Positions 1 through 8,470 of a stretch of DNA of 64,000 nucleotides are shown one piece after another. Both the position numbers and the translations under genes were made by a program. The notes below the pieces were generated by a model that was not told the origin of the DNA, ran no database searches, and saw only the letters and a program-made list of their open reading frames with translations. The first letter of the stretch is position 1, and every line of letters starts with the position of its first letter. Source of the DNA: Achromobacter sp. Marseille-Q4962 (lineage in GTDB: Bacteria > Pseudomonadota > Gammaproteobacteria > Burkholderiales > Burkholderiaceae_B); NCBI RefSeq assembly GCF_943737005.1, contig NZ_CALSFU010000017.1, positions 1 to 64,000 on the forward strand, given 5' to 3'.

Positions 1-74
1 TCGCCACGATGCTCTTGTACCAGACGCACGGCGCGGTCACGGACTTCCGGGGAAAACTTGTTCTGCTTGCTCAT
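1..74 (-). CDS. IS3-family transposase OrfA, N-terminal fragment
   Basis: The minus strand starts MSKQNKFSPEVRDRAVRLVQ and continues to the window edge. This is the conserved start of IS3-family OrfA proteins, whose N-terminal helix-turn-helix binds the element ends. Only about 24 codons are visible. The ATG sits about 45 nt inside the terminal repeat, as expected. The family call is from the recognised N-terminus; the exact IS cannot be named from this piece. Confidence 0.8.
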   Translation of the reverse strand, partial: MSKQNKFSPEVRDRAVRLVQEHRG

Positions 75-122
75 AAGGGCTCCATTCTCTCAAAGGTTGG
101 AGCCTCCGCAAAACCCGGGGCA
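1..122 (-). mobile_element. End of an IS3-family insertion sequence (partial)
   Basis: The first bases hold the 5' end of an IS3-family OrfA gene on the minus strand. Ahead of it lies a G/C-rich terminal sequence (about 98-122) that reads, on the minus strand, TGCCCCGGGTTTTGCGGAGG. IS3 elements begin with TG, and this CCCGGGTTT-type end is usual in the IS51-like group. Immediately beyond it the sequence becomes the middle of a Bug receptor gene, so the boundary is near 118-122. The rest of the element lies outside the window. Confidence 0.8.
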
Positions 123-615
123 ATTCACGTCGCTGCACCTGGCGGGCGAGCTGTTCGCCGCGACGGCCGGCGTGCGCCTGACGCAGGTGCCGTACCGCGG
201 CAGCGCGCCCGGCCTGAACGACACGGTGGCCGGCCACGTGCCGATGATGTTCGACAACATGCCCTCGGCCCTGCAGCTGGTGAAAGCGGGCAAGCTGCGG
301 GCCCTGGCCATCACGAGCGCCGCGCGCTCGCCCGAACTGCCCGACGTGCCGACCATGGCCGAGGCGGGGCTGCCCGGCTACGAGATCTCGGGCTGGTTCG
401 GGGTGCTGGCGCCGGCGGCCACGCCCCAGCCCATCGTGCAGCGCCTGGACCGCGAGCTGCGGGCGGTGCTCGAGCAGCCCGACGTGCGCAGGCAGATCGC
501 CGACATGGGCGGCGTGATCTCCGCCGCCGGCCCCGCCGACTTCCGCCGCTACATCGCCAGCGAAACCGACAGATGGGGCGCCCTGGTGCGCACCGCCCAC
601 ATCAGGCTTCAATGA
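118..615 (+). pseudogene. Bug/TctC solute-binding receptor, 3' fragment cut by the IS
   Basis: The reading frame encodes the C-terminal half of a Bug-family periplasmic receptor: an HLAGELF segment, the VPYRGSAP loop, the MMFDNMPSAL strand, ELPDVPTMAEAGLPGYE and the usual amphipathic tail. Bug proteins are about 320 residues and begin with a signal peptide. Here roughly 165 residues remain and the start, signal peptide and first lobe are replaced by the IS end. It therefore cannot make a secreted receptor. It ends 14 nt before the dioxygenase gene, so it was probably the first gene of an uptake-plus-oxidation operon. Confidence 0.85.
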
Positions 616-629
616 GAAAGGAGACACGC

Positions 630-1514
630 ATGAACACCTATCGGCATCTGGAAATCCACCCCATCGCGGGCGCGCTGGGCGCGGAAATCCGCGGCGTCGA
701 CCTGTCGCGCCCGCTCCCGGACGAGCAGTTCGAGGAAGTGCGCAGCGCGCTGCACGAGCATCTGGTGATTTTCTTCCGCGACCAGAACCTCACGCCGCGG
801 CAGCACGTGGAATTCAGCTCGCGCTTCGGCGAGCTGCTGGAAGTGCCCTTCGTGCGTGCGCTGGACGGCTTTCCCACCATTCTGCCCGTCATGAAGGGCA
901 AGGCGGAAAAGACGCGGCGCAATTTCGGCGGCCTGTGGCATTCGGACATGAGCTACTCGGAAAAGCCCCCGCTGGGCTCGGCGCTGTACGGCCGCGTGAT
1001 CCCGCCTTACGGCGGCGACACGATGTGGGCGAACATGTACCGCGCCTACGAAACCCTGTCCGACCGGCTCAAGCAGGTGCTGGACGGGCTGGGCGCGGTG
1101 CACAGCGCGGTGCGCTCCTATGGCGCCGGCGGCGCGGTGGTGAACAACGGCGACCCGGCCCACAAGATGGACGTGCGCACCGACGAGCGCGCCAGCAGCG
1201 AGGTCGTGCACCCGGTGGTGCGCGTGCACCCGGCCACCGGCAGGAAGGCGCTGTACGTGAACAGCACCTACACGCTGCGGTTCGACGGCATGACCCAGGA
1301 AGAAAGCGAGCCGCTGCTCCAGTTCCTGTACCAGCACGCGGCGCGCCCGGAATTCACCTGCCGCTTCCGCTGGTCGCCCGGTTCGCTCGCGGTCTGGGAC
1401 AACCGCTGCACGCAGCACCTGGCCATGAACGACTATGACGGCTTCGACCGCGAGCTGCACCGCACCACCATCTCGGGCGACCGCCCGGTGCCGGCGTCGC
1501 GGACGCTGCAGTAA
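630..1514 (+). CDS. TauD/TfdA-family 2-oxoglutarate-dependent dioxygenase
   Basis: A 294-residue cytosolic non-haem iron oxygenase. The iron-binding HxD pair is visible as H104 and D106 in LWHSDMSY. The distal histidine and the arginine that holds 2-oxoglutarate are in the C-terminal ELHRTTISGDRP segment, matching the TauD pattern. Such enzymes hydroxylate a substrate while decarboxylating 2-oxoglutarate, often releasing sulfite or an alcohol. The substrate cannot be read from sequence. The start has a good GAAAGGAGA ribosome site. It follows the IS-truncated Bug gene closely, so its original promoter may be lost and expression may now depend on the insertion sequence. Confidence 0.9.
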   Translation: MNTYRHLEIHPIAGALGAEIRGVDLSRPLPDEQFEEVRSALHEHLVIFFRDQNLTPRQHVEFSSRFGELLEVPFVRALDGFPTILPVMKGKAEKTRRNFGGLWHSDMSYSEKPPLGSALYGRVIPPYGGDTMWANMYRAYETLSDRLKQVLDGLGAVHSAVRSYGAGGAVVNNGDPAHKMDVRTDERASSEVVHPVVRVHPATGRKALYVNSTYTLRFDGMTQEESEPLLQFLYQHAARPEFTCRFRWSPGSLAVWDNRCTQHLAMNDYDGFDRELHRTTISGDRPVPASRTLQ

Positions 1515-1534
1515 GCATGCGCGCCATCCGGAAA

Positions 1535-1557
1535 GACGAGGGCATGCCGCCCTCGTC
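1535..1557. terminator. 9-bp perfect stem-loop after the dioxygenase gene
   Basis: GACGAGGGC and GCCCTCGTC form a perfect stem around a 5-nt loop, 21 nt after the dioxygenase stop. There is no T-run, so this is a hairpin that could pause or stop transcription rather than a classical intrinsic terminator. Confidence 0.4.
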
Positions 1558-1647
1558 CCAAGCGGCAGGGCCGCATGGCCGATAGGCGAATCGCGCCGTT
1601 TCCCGCACGCTGGCCGGGTTGGAGGAAGGGGCCAGGGGGAAAAGAAG

Positions 1648-2196
1648 ATGGATATCGTGCTGGCGTTCGCGCCTTTCGCCGTGTTCGCCGTCCTGGAGCG
1701 CAGCGTGGGCGTGCTCGAGGGCCTGGCGGCGGGGGCGGCGGCGGCCGCCTGCCTGCTGCTGCGCGACTGGGTCAGCCCCGAACGCCGGGTCAAGCCGCTG
1801 GAAAGCGGCTCCTTCCTGCTCTTGGCCGGCTTGATGCTCTATGCGCCCATGGCCGGCGGCGACGGCTGGTCCGTGGCCGAGGCGCGCCTGCGGGTCGATG
1901 GCGGCATGCTGGCGGTCGTGCTGCTGACCATGCTGTTGCGGCGCCCGTTCACCCTGGAATACGCGCGCGAGCGCGAGCCCGAATATGTCTGGAAAAACCG
2001 CCGCTACCGCCGCATGAACTATGTGGTGACGGGAGCCTGGGCGGCGGCGTTCGCGGTCATGGCGGCGGCCGACATGGCGCTGCTGCGCTGGCCCTGGCTC
2101 TCGCCGGCGCTGGCCGTGGCGGCCACGGTCGCCGCCCTGTACGGCGCGGCGCGTTTCACGCGCTGGTATCCGAGCCGCGACTCCGCCCTGCCCTGA
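1648..2196 (+). CDS. Multi-pass membrane protein of unknown function
   Basis: A 182-residue protein that I do not recognise. It has about five hydrophobic segments: near residues 2-15, 24-38, 52-66, 80-95, and two in the last 55 residues. A basic and acidic cytosolic loop (YAREREPEYVWKNRRYRR) lies near position 105-122. The ATG follows an AAAGAAG stretch and is preferred over longer readings upstream because the earlier codons are charged, low-complexity sequence. It stands alone, convergent with the GlxA-type regulator. Confidence 0.65.
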   Translation: MDIVLAFAPFAVFAVLERSVGVLEGLAAGAAAAACLLLRDWVSPERRVKPLESGSFLLLAGLMLYAPMAGGDGWSVAEARLRVDGGMLAVVLLTMLLRRPFTLEYAREREPEYVWKNRRYRRMNYVVTGAWAAAFAVMAAADMALLRWPWLSPALAVAATVAALYGAARFTRWYPSRDSALP

Positions 2197-2200
2197 GCGC

Positions 2201-2227
2201 GGGCGGCACGCCGGGCGTGCCGGCCCG
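2201..2227. terminator. Hairpin between convergent genes
   Basis: GGCACGC and GCGTGCC pair around CGG, extended by GGGC against GCCC. It sits exactly between two convergent genes and could serve both strands. No U-tract is seen. Confidence 0.45.
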
Positions 2228-2229
2228 CC

Positions 2230-3192
2230 CTACTGGTAGCGCTCGCGGTAGCTCACGGGCGACAGGCCGCAATACTTGCTGAATATTTCGCGGAACGCCT
2301 TGGTGTCGTTGTAGCCCACTTCGTACATGACCTCGGCCACGCTCTTGCGCGTGGATTCCAGCCGCTGCTTGGCCGCCTCCACCCGCACGCGCTGCAAATA
2401 TTCGACGATGCTGTGCCCCGTGGCCTGCCGGAACCGCCGCTCCAGCGTGCGGCGGCCCATGGCGTGGCGGCTGGCCAGCTCGTCCACGGCGATCTTTTCG
2501 GGATAACTGCCCTCGATGTACGCCTGGACGGCGCGCACCACCTGGTCCGCGTGGTCTTTGCTGCCCATGAACACCGCGAAAGGCAGCTGGCTCTGGCGGC
2601 TCCAGTCGAGCTGGAAAAACTTGGCGCACCAGATCGCTGTGTCGCGGTCGGTGTACTTTTCGACCAGATGCAGCACGAGGTGCGCGGCCGAGAACGAGCC
2701 GCCGCTGGTGTAGACGCCGTTGCCGGCCATGACGACGCGGTCCGTCACCCATTGCACCGACGGAAACAGGTTGGCATAGAGGTTCTGCGCCGCCCAGTGC
2801 ACGACCGCCTCCTGCCCGTCGAGCAGGCCGGCGGCCGCCAGCAGCGCGGCGCCCAGGCACAGGCTGGCCACCTCCCCGCCCTGGCGGTGGTGCCGCGCCA
2901 GCCACGCGACGGTTTCGCGGTTGTTCAGCACCGCATCCGAAATGGCGCCCTGCAGCGGCGGAACGATGCAGATATCGACCGCGCCCGCCTCGTCCAGCGT
3001 GGCGTCGGCCTGCACCGTGATGCGCCCGCCGTCCAGGCTGACCTCGCGCTCGACCGCCAGGGTGCGCACCTGGAAGCCGGGCGGCAGGCCGCGCGCGGCG
3101 CGGTATTCGTTGGCGACGATGAAGCCGTGCCTGGCTGTTTCGAGCGCAGCGATGTTCGCGCCCGCAGGCAGCAGGAAAGCGACGTTTTTCAT
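2230..3192 (-). CDS. GlxA-type transcriptional regulator (DJ-1/PfpI domain + AraC HTH)
   Basis: A 320-residue regulator with two parts. Residues 1-180 form a DJ-1/PfpI (class I amidotransferase-like) domain with the nucleophile-elbow cysteine in ASLCLGAALL. The last ~100 residues form an AraC-type double helix-turn-helix ending in YEVGYNDTKAFREIFSKYCG. Family members bind small metabolites and activate nearby operons; GbdR, CdhR and ArgR are known examples. The ATG at the MKNVAFLLPAG sequence is chosen because the family starts there. It is divergent from the DUF1428/VOC/GST run, with 166 nt between starts, so it may control that run; this is inferred from orientation only. Confidence 0.85.
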   Translation of the reverse strand: MKNVAFLLPAGANIAALETARHGFIVANEYRAARGLPPGFQVRTLAVEREVSLDGGRITVQADATLDEAGAVDICIVPPLQGAISDAVLNNRETVAWLARHHRQGGEVASLCLGAALLAAAGLLDGQEAVVHWAAQNLYANLFPSVQWVTDRVVMAGNGVYTSGGSFSAAHLVLHLVEKYTDRDTAIWCAKFFQLDWSRQSQLPFAVFMGSKDHADQVVRAVQAYIEGSYPEKIAVDELASRHAMGRRTLERRFRQATGHSIVEYLQRVRVEAAKQRLESTRKSVAEVMYEVGYNDTKAFREIFSKYCGLSPVSYRERYQ

Positions 3193-3358
3193 GCGCCTAG
3201 CATACGCCGCAAGCCTGTCGCAATCCACCCGCAAGAATGTCGCAATCGCCTATCGGAGTCCCGCCCGAATCCCGATAGAGTGACGCCATGCCATCCCGGA
3301 ATGCCGCCGGGCGGGCGCGGGGCCCGCCGGCGGCGCATACGACCCTCAGGAGACAAGC

Positions 3359-3721
3359 ATGGAAAAGAAATACGTGGACGGTTTTCTGCTCTGCGTTCCC
3401 ACGGCGAAGCTGCAGGAGTACCAGGCGCTCGCCGAACAGGCGCGCACGGTCTGGCTGGAGCACGGGGCGCTGGACTTCCGCGAATGCGTGGGAGTCGACC
3501 TCGACCCGCAGCACGGCTGCGCCTCCTTCGCCGCAGCCGCCGGCGCGCAGCCGGGCGAAAGCGTGGTGTTCTCGTGGATCACTTACGCCAGCCGCGCCGA
3601 GCGCGACCGCATCAACGCCAAAGTCATGAACGACAGCCGCATCTCCGGCACGCAATGCGAAGGCGTCTTCGACGCCAAGCGCATGTGCTGGGGCGGCTTT
3701 TCCACACTGGTGGGCGACTGA
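3359..3721 (+). CDS. DUF1428 family protein
   Basis: A 120-residue protein of the DUF1428 family, which has a ferredoxin-like alpha/beta fold. Recognisable pieces are YVDGFLLCVPTAKL at the start, WLEHGALDFRECVGVDL, and SWITYASRAERDRINAKVM. The biochemical role of the family is not established. A GGAGACAAGC ribosome site precedes the ATG. It is followed 61 nt later by a VOC protein and then a GST, a combination seen in small proteobacterial stress or detoxification operons. Confidence 0.85.
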   Translation: MEKKYVDGFLLCVPTAKLQEYQALAEQARTVWLEHGALDFRECVGVDLDPQHGCASFAAAAGAQPGESVVFSWITYASRAERDRINAKVMNDSRISGTQCEGVFDAKRMCWGGFSTLVGD

Positions 3722-3782
3722 GCCCGCATTCCGGCCGCCGGGCCCGGAACCGGGCGCGGCGCCGCAGCCAAAGGAGACAGAC

Positions 3783-4295
3783 ATGTCCAGACCCGCAACC
3801 CGCCCCATTCCCGAAGGCATGCATACGCTGACGCCGCACCTGGTGTGCGAAGGCGCGGCCGCGGCCATCGACTTCTACAAGACGGCGTTCAACGCCGAGC
3901 AACTCTCGCTGCTGCCCGGGCCCGACGGCAAGGTCATGCACGCCATGCTGCGCATCGGCGACTCGGCCCTCATGCTGTCGGATGACTTTCCCTCGTGCGG
4001 CAGCCTGGGGCCGAAGGCGCTCAAGGGCTCGCCCGTGACCCTGCACCTGTACGTGGAAAACGTGGACGCCGCCATCAAGCAGGCGGTCGACGCCGGCGCC
4101 CAGGTCACCATGCCGGCGACCGACATGTTCTGGGGCGACCGCTACGGCCAGGTGGTGGACCCCTGTGGCCATCGCTGGTCGCTGGCCACGCACAAGCAGG
4201 ATCTCTCGCCCGAGGAAATCCGCGAGGGCATGGCCCGCATGTGCGCGGAAATGGAAAACGCCAAGCCCGCCGGCGCAACGGGAGATGCGCGATGA
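3783..4295 (+). CDS. VOC-family (PhnB/glyoxalase-like) protein
   Basis: A 170-residue vicinal-oxygen-chelate fold protein. The pattern LVCEGAAAAIDFYKTAFNAE at residues 19-38, followed by paired beta-alpha-beta-beta-beta units and DRYGQVVDPCGHRWSLATH, is typical of the PhnB-like branch. VOC proteins bind a metal and act on oxygenated small molecules or give antibiotic resistance; the exact reaction is unknown here. AAAGGAGACAGAC is a strong ribosome site. Its stop overlaps the start of the next gene, so the two are translationally coupled. Confidence 0.85.
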   Translation: MSRPATRPIPEGMHTLTPHLVCEGAAAAIDFYKTAFNAEQLSLLPGPDGKVMHAMLRIGDSALMLSDDFPSCGSLGPKALKGSPVTLHLYVENVDAAIKQAVDAGAQVTMPATDMFWGDRYGQVVDPCGHRWSLATHKQDLSPEEIREGMARMCAEMENAKPAGATGDAR

Positions 4296-4924
4296 TGACG
4301 CTGTACGGGCTGGGCCCGACGCGGTCGCTGCGCGCGCTGTGGGCCTTGCGGGAGCTCGGCCTGGAATTCGATTTCGTGCCCGTCAACCTGCTGGCGGGCG
4401 AGAACCGGCGTGCGGACTTCCTGCGCCTCAACCCCGCGGGCAAGCTGCCGGTGCTGGTGGACGGCGACCAGGTCATTACGGAGTCGGCCGCCATCGTGAT
4501 CTACCTGGCGGAAAAATACCGCGACAAAGGGCTCATGCCGGACGACCTCGGGCAGCGGGCGCAAGCGTACCGATGGGCGCTCTTTGCGGTGACCGAGCTC
4601 GAACAGCCGCTCTGGCGGATCGCCCGCAACACGTTCGTCTACCCGGAGCACAAGCGCATCGCGGCCGACATTCCGCGGGCCGGGGAAGATTTCGCCGACA
4701 TGGCGGCCGTACTCGAGCGCCATATGGAAGGCAGGCCGTTCGTCGCCGGCGACCGCATCAGCTTTGCCGACTGCATTGCCGCCTACACGCTGGACTGGGG
4801 CGAGCATGCTGGGCTGCTGGGCGGCTTTCCCAACCTGCGCGCATACGTGCAACGCATGTATGCGCGCCCCGCCGCGCCGCGGCGCATCGCCGAGGCCATG
4901 GCCGACATGCGCCCGCCCGCCTGA
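4292..4924 (+). CDS. Glutathione S-transferase family protein
   Basis: A 210-residue cytosolic GST. The thioredoxin-like N-domain starts MMTLYGLGPTRSLRALWAL, where a serine of the PTRS segment is the likely activating residue. The glutathione-binding NPAGKLPVLVDGDQVITESAAI motif spans about residues 49-70. An all-helical C-domain follows, with the conserved FVAGDRISFADC capping box. ATGA overlaps the end of the VOC gene. A second in-frame ATG follows directly. The substrate is unknown; the position after a VOC protein suggests electrophile detoxification. Confidence 0.9.
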   Translation: MMTLYGLGPTRSLRALWALRELGLEFDFVPVNLLAGENRRADFLRLNPAGKLPVLVDGDQVITESAAIVIYLAEKYRDKGLMPDDLGQRAQAYRWALFAVTELEQPLWRIARNTFVYPEHKRIAADIPRAGEDFADMAAVLERHMEGRPFVAGDRISFADCIAAYTLDWGEHAGLLGGFPNLRAYVQRMYARPAAPRRIAEAMADMRPPA

Positions 4925-4934
4925 GCGCCCTTCT

Positions 4935-5447
4935 TCAGGCGGGATACGGCCCCAGGTAGTCGAGCTTGCCGATCTTCACGCCCGCGTGGCGCAGAATGGC
5001 GTAGGCCGTCGTGACATGGAAATAGAAGTTCGGCAGGGCGAAACTCAGCAGATAGGCGTCGCCCTGGAAGCTGGGCTTGAACTCGCCGAAGTTCAGGACG
5101 ATGGGGCGGGTTTCGGTGCCCTCGAACTTTTCCGCGGGCACGCTCTGGACATAGGCCAGGGTGCCGGCGATGCGCTGCCGCAGTTCCTCCAGCGTCTTTT
5201 CCTCGTCGGGAAACTTCGGCGCGTCCACCAGCGACAGCCGCTGCACCGCGAACTTGCTGGTGTCGCTGGCGCGCTGGATCTGGCCCGACAGCGGATACAT
5301 GTCGGGCGCGAGCCGCGCGCCGACGAGTCCGGCCGGGTCGATGCCTGCATCGGCGGCATGGCGGGCGGCTTTTTCGAGCAGCGCGGACAGCACGTTCAGG
5401 CCGCGCACGAAGGCAGGCACGCTGGCCTGGTACATGGTCAAGGGCAT
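4935..5447 (-). CDS. DUF1993 family protein
   Basis: A 170-residue protein matching the DUF1993 family. Diagnostic segments are MPLTMYQASVPAFVRGLNVL, the RLAPDMYPLSGQIQRASD stretch, and FYFHVTTAYAILRHAGVKIG near the end. The family adopts a DinB-like helical bundle; no enzyme activity is established. It is convergent with the GST gene, with 10 nt between stops, so little separates the two transcripts. Confidence 0.85.
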   Translation of the reverse strand: MPLTMYQASVPAFVRGLNVLSALLEKAARHAADAGIDPAGLVGARLAPDMYPLSGQIQRASDTSKFAVQRLSLVDAPKFPDEEKTLEELRQRIAGTLAYVQSVPAEKFEGTETRPIVLNFGEFKPSFQGDAYLLSFALPNFYFHVTTAYAILRHAGVKIGKLDYLGPYPA

Positions 5448-5551
5448 GAGAGACTCCAGTCAGGCGAAACTTCCAGCCCGCCGATCTTAGCGCGGCGCGG
5501 GCCGGCTGGCGAAGCCCGCCCGCCGCATCGCGGATTCGCGGGCCCGGCGGC

Positions 5552-6637
5552 TCAGGGCCCGGCGCCCGCGCCCGGCACGAGCTTGCGCCGGTGCCCCTGG
5601 AAGAACCGCCAGCACAATGCCGAAGCGTCGGGCCCGTGGCCCGCATGGTATTTCACCGTGGGATCCCCGCCGCTCCAGGCGTGTTCCAGCCGCGTCACTT
5701 CGCACAGGCTCACCACCGCCTTGCGGCCGCGCAGCATGTCGAGGCGGCGGTAGGAATTCACGGTGCCCAGGCCCAGCACGCGATCCGCCGGCATTTCCTG
5801 CGGATGCACGTCATTGACGATCCGGAACTGCTCGGCCAACTGCCGGGCGTTGCGCGGCGCCACGAACGGATCGAGCTGTCCATGCAGAATGATGGCCGGC
5901 ATGCCCAGGCGGAACACTTCCGGCGCGGCCACGTTGCGCAGCACCTCGGGCAGCGACTTCACGCTGCCCCGGCGCATGAGCTGCAGCCCCGCCGCCGCGT
6001 TGCGCGCATCGCCCGCCACCGGCCCCGAATGCAGGCCCACGGCCGCGATCAGCGCGGGATGGCGCAGCGCGAGCAGCGCGGCCATGCCGGCGCCCGCGGA
6101 CAGCCCCGCCACATAGACGCGCTCGGGATCCAGCCGATGACGCTCGACCTCCGCACGGATGAGCGCGGCCAGCAGATCGGCCTCGCCGCCGCCATGAGCC
6201 TCGTCCGGCAGGAACCAGCGCCAGCAGCGCTGCACCTGGCGCGCCATCGACTGCTGCGGATACAGCACCATGAACCCACCGGCGTCGGCCCAGGCATTCA
6301 TGCGCGAGCCCCGCGCGAATTCGGCGGCGCTCTGGCGGCAGCCATGCAGCATGACCACCAGCGGCATGCCGGCGGGCGGCGCGCCTTCGGGCGTATAGCG
6401 GGCGAAAGAGATGCGCCGCCCCGCGGCGTCCACGAAATGCCGCGTCGCTTCCCAGCGGCCCTTGCCCAGCGCCGGGGCATCCGCCTCGGACCGGGAACGC
6501 GCCGTCCGGGCGGCCGGCTTGCGGACGGCCGCGCGCTTGCCGCTCTTGGGCGGCATGGCGGCGCGCAGCGCGGCGCGCTGCAGCCGGCTGATCTTCTTCG
6601 CCGCCCTGAACAAGAATTTGCTGAAACTGCGCGCCAT
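5552..6637 (-). CDS. PHB-depolymerase-family esterase
   Basis: A 361-residue alpha/beta hydrolase of the poly(3-hydroxybutyrate)-depolymerase-like esterase family (LpqC type). The oxyanion segment LVVMLHGCRQSA, the nucleophile elbow GLSAGAG, the acid-bearing HGQLDPF and the histidine-bearing EHAWSGGD are all visible. The N-terminus is rich in lysine, arginine and alanine (residues 1-55) and has no clear signal peptide, so this copy is probably intracellular or unconventional in export. Proteins of this family cleave short-chain or polyester bonds; feruloyl and acetyl-xylan esterases are relatives. It sits alone between unrelated genes. Confidence 0.85.
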   Translation of the reverse strand: MARSFSKFLFRAAKKISRLQRAALRAAMPPKSGKRAAVRKPAARTARSRSEADAPALGKGRWEATRHFVDAAGRRISFARYTPEGAPPAGMPLVVMLHGCRQSAAEFARGSRMNAWADAGGFMVLYPQQSMARQVQRCWRWFLPDEAHGGGEADLLAALIRAEVERHRLDPERVYVAGLSAGAGMAALLALRHPALIAAVGLHSGPVAGDARNAAAGLQLMRRGSVKSLPEVLRNVAAPEVFRLGMPAIILHGQLDPFVAPRNARQLAEQFRIVNDVHPQEMPADRVLGLGTVNSYRRLDMLRGRKAVVSLCEVTRLEHAWSGGDPTVKYHAGHGPDASALCWRFFQGHRRKLVPGAGAGP

Positions 6638-6771
6638 GATTCGGCCCCGGCCGCTCTGATGGAAACGGCTGCGCCCCGAAATGTATCACAGCGTAACCAT
6701 TCGGGCCGTCACTTTTTTTGCTTCAGAATTGTTCAAACGCAAGGCGCGCCCGCCGCGCCGGCGCGAAGCCT

Positions 6772-7575
6772 TCACGGTTCGCGCAGATATTCCGTGGGCG
6801 AGCGCCCCAGCACGCGGCGGAACATCGTGGAAAACGCCGCCGGGCTCTGGTAGCCGAAATCCAGCGCCACCGCCGTCACCGGCGCGCCGGCCGCGAGCCG
6901 CGGCAAGGCCAGCACCACGCAAGCCCGTTGCCGCCACTCCGAATACGACATGCCGGTCTGCCTGCGGAAGGCTCGGCTGAAACTGCGCAGGCTCATGTGC
7001 AGCGCGTCGGCCCAGGCCTGCGGCGGGCGCGCGGCGTCCGGCGCGCCGACGAACGCCCGGCACAGCGCCGCCAGCCTGGGTTCGCGCGGCAGCGGAATAT
7101 GCAGCGGCAGCACCGGCGCGCGCGCCACTTCATGCAGCAGCAGCGCGGCCAGCGCCCCGTCGCGGCCCGCCTCGTCGTAGCGCGCCGGCATCTCCACCGC
7201 CTCCAGCAGCAGATGGCGCAACAGCGGCGATACGTCCACCACCTCGCAGACCGTACCCGGGCGTCCCGCGCCCGGCTCCAGGTACAGGCTGCGCGTGCTC
7301 ACGCCCTGCATGCGGACCTCGTGCGCGACGCCGGGCGGAATCCAGACGGCGCGCTGGGGCGGCACCACCCAGTCGCCGTCGCGCGTGCCCACCAGCATGA
7401 CGCCGGTGGCGCCATAGAGCAACTGACCGCGGCGATGGGCATGGGCGGGCAGCAGATGGCCTGGCGGATAGTCGTTGCCAATGGCGACCACGGGCCGGGC
7501 CACGGCGTCGTACAGGTCGATGTGAGCGTTGCGCATGGCCGGAAACGAGGCGCCTGGCCGAAATGAAAACATCAT
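6772..7575 (-). CDS. AraC-family transcriptional regulator with N-terminal cupin
   Basis: A 267-residue regulator. An AraC-binding cupin domain (about residues 30-120, including HAHRRGQLLYGATGVM and WIPPGVAHEVRM) precedes an AraC helix-turn-helix pair (about 175-262) ending FGYQSPAAFSTMFRRVLGRSPTEYL. It is divergent from the TauE-type exporter, with starts 79 nt apart, and may regulate it. No clear ribosome site marks the first ATG; a start 13 codons later at MRNAHIDLYD is about equally plausible. Confidence 0.85.
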   Translation of the reverse strand: MMFSFRPGASFPAMRNAHIDLYDAVARPVVAIGNDYPPGHLLPAHAHRRGQLLYGATGVMLVGTRDGDWVVPPQRAVWIPPGVAHEVRMQGVSTRSLYLEPGAGRPGTVCEVVDVSPLLRHLLLEAVEMPARYDEAGRDGALAALLLHEVARAPVLPLHIPLPREPRLAALCRAFVGAPDAARPPQAWADALHMSLRSFSRAFRRQTGMSYSEWRQRACVVLALPRLAAGAPVTAVALDFGYQSPAAFSTMFRRVLGRSPTEYLREP

Positions 7576-7654
7576 TGTCGCATCTGCGAAAGCGCGCCAC
7601 GCGCCGGCCGCCTATGCTCTTTTCCGTCTGGATGAAAACGGAAGACGGAATCGC

Positions 7655-8470
7655 ATGCTTTATCTATTCCTGGGACTGGCGGGCCTGGCCAGCGGCGTGA
7701 CCGCGGTGCTGTTCGGGTTCGGCGGCGGCTTCGTGGTGGTGCCGGTGCTGTATGCCACGCTCACCGCGGCCCACGGCGCGAACGACGCGCTGGGCGCGGC
7801 CGCCATGCACGTCGCGGTGGCGACCTCCACCTGCGTCATGATCGTCAACGCCCTGGCCGCCACACGCCGCCACCGGCGCGCAGGCAATCTGCGGCGCGAG
7901 TTCCTCTGGCCCCTGGCCGGCTTCATCGCCGCCGGCGCGCTGCTGGGCGCGTGGCTCGCCACCCGCGCCAGCGGCGAGCTGGTGCGCTGGGCCTTCATGG
8001 CCTATCTGGGCATCACCATACTCGACTGCCTGCTGCGCCGCGGCTTTCTGCAAGGCGAGCCGGCCGCCGGCGCCAGGCCGCTCCCGCTGCCCGAGGCCGC
8101 GGGCGGCGGTCTGGTCATCGGCGCGGTGGCGGCATTCCTGGGCGTGGGCGGCAGCGTCATGACCGTGCCCCTGCTGCGCCGGCGCGGCCTGCCCATGGCG
8201 CAGGCGGCCGCCATGGCCAACCCGCTCACCGTGCCCGTGGCGGTGGCCGGCACCCTCGCCTATCTGGCCGCGGGCCGCGGCATGCCGGCCCCGCTCGCTC
8301 CCTGGATCGCCGGCTACGTCGACCTGCTGGCCTTCGCCGTGCTCACGGCCGGTTCGCTGGCCGGCATCCGCCTGTCCGCGCCCCTGCTGCCGCGCATTCC
8401 CGACCGCCTGCACGCGCGCGTCTATGTGGCGCTGCTGTGCGCGGTGCTGCTGGCCATGGCGCTGGCTTAG
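7655..8470 (+). CDS. TauE/SafE-family sulfite/anion exporter
   Basis: A 271-residue inner-membrane permease with about eight hydrophobic segments and the internal duplication of the TauE/SafE family. The two halves begin LFLGLAGLASGVTAVLFGFGGGFV and GLVIGAVAAFLGVGGSVMTV, each with the family's glycine-rich hairpin. Members move sulfite, sulfoacetate or other small organic anions. The ATG is chosen because hydrophobic sequence begins at once. Its stop overlaps the convergent dehydrogenase gene by 4 bp. The AraC regulator next door is the likely controller. Confidence 0.85.
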   Translation: MLYLFLGLAGLASGVTAVLFGFGGGFVVVPVLYATLTAAHGANDALGAAAMHVAVATSTCVMIVNALAATRRHRRAGNLRREFLWPLAGFIAAGALLGAWLATRASGELVRWAFMAYLGITILDCLLRRGFLQGEPAAGARPLPLPEAAGGGLVIGAVAAFLGVGGSVMTVPLLRRRGLPMAQAAAMANPLTVPVAVAGTLAYLAAGRGMPAPLAPWIAGYVDLLAFAVLTAGSLAGIRLSAPLLPRIPDRLHARVYVALLCAVLLAMALA

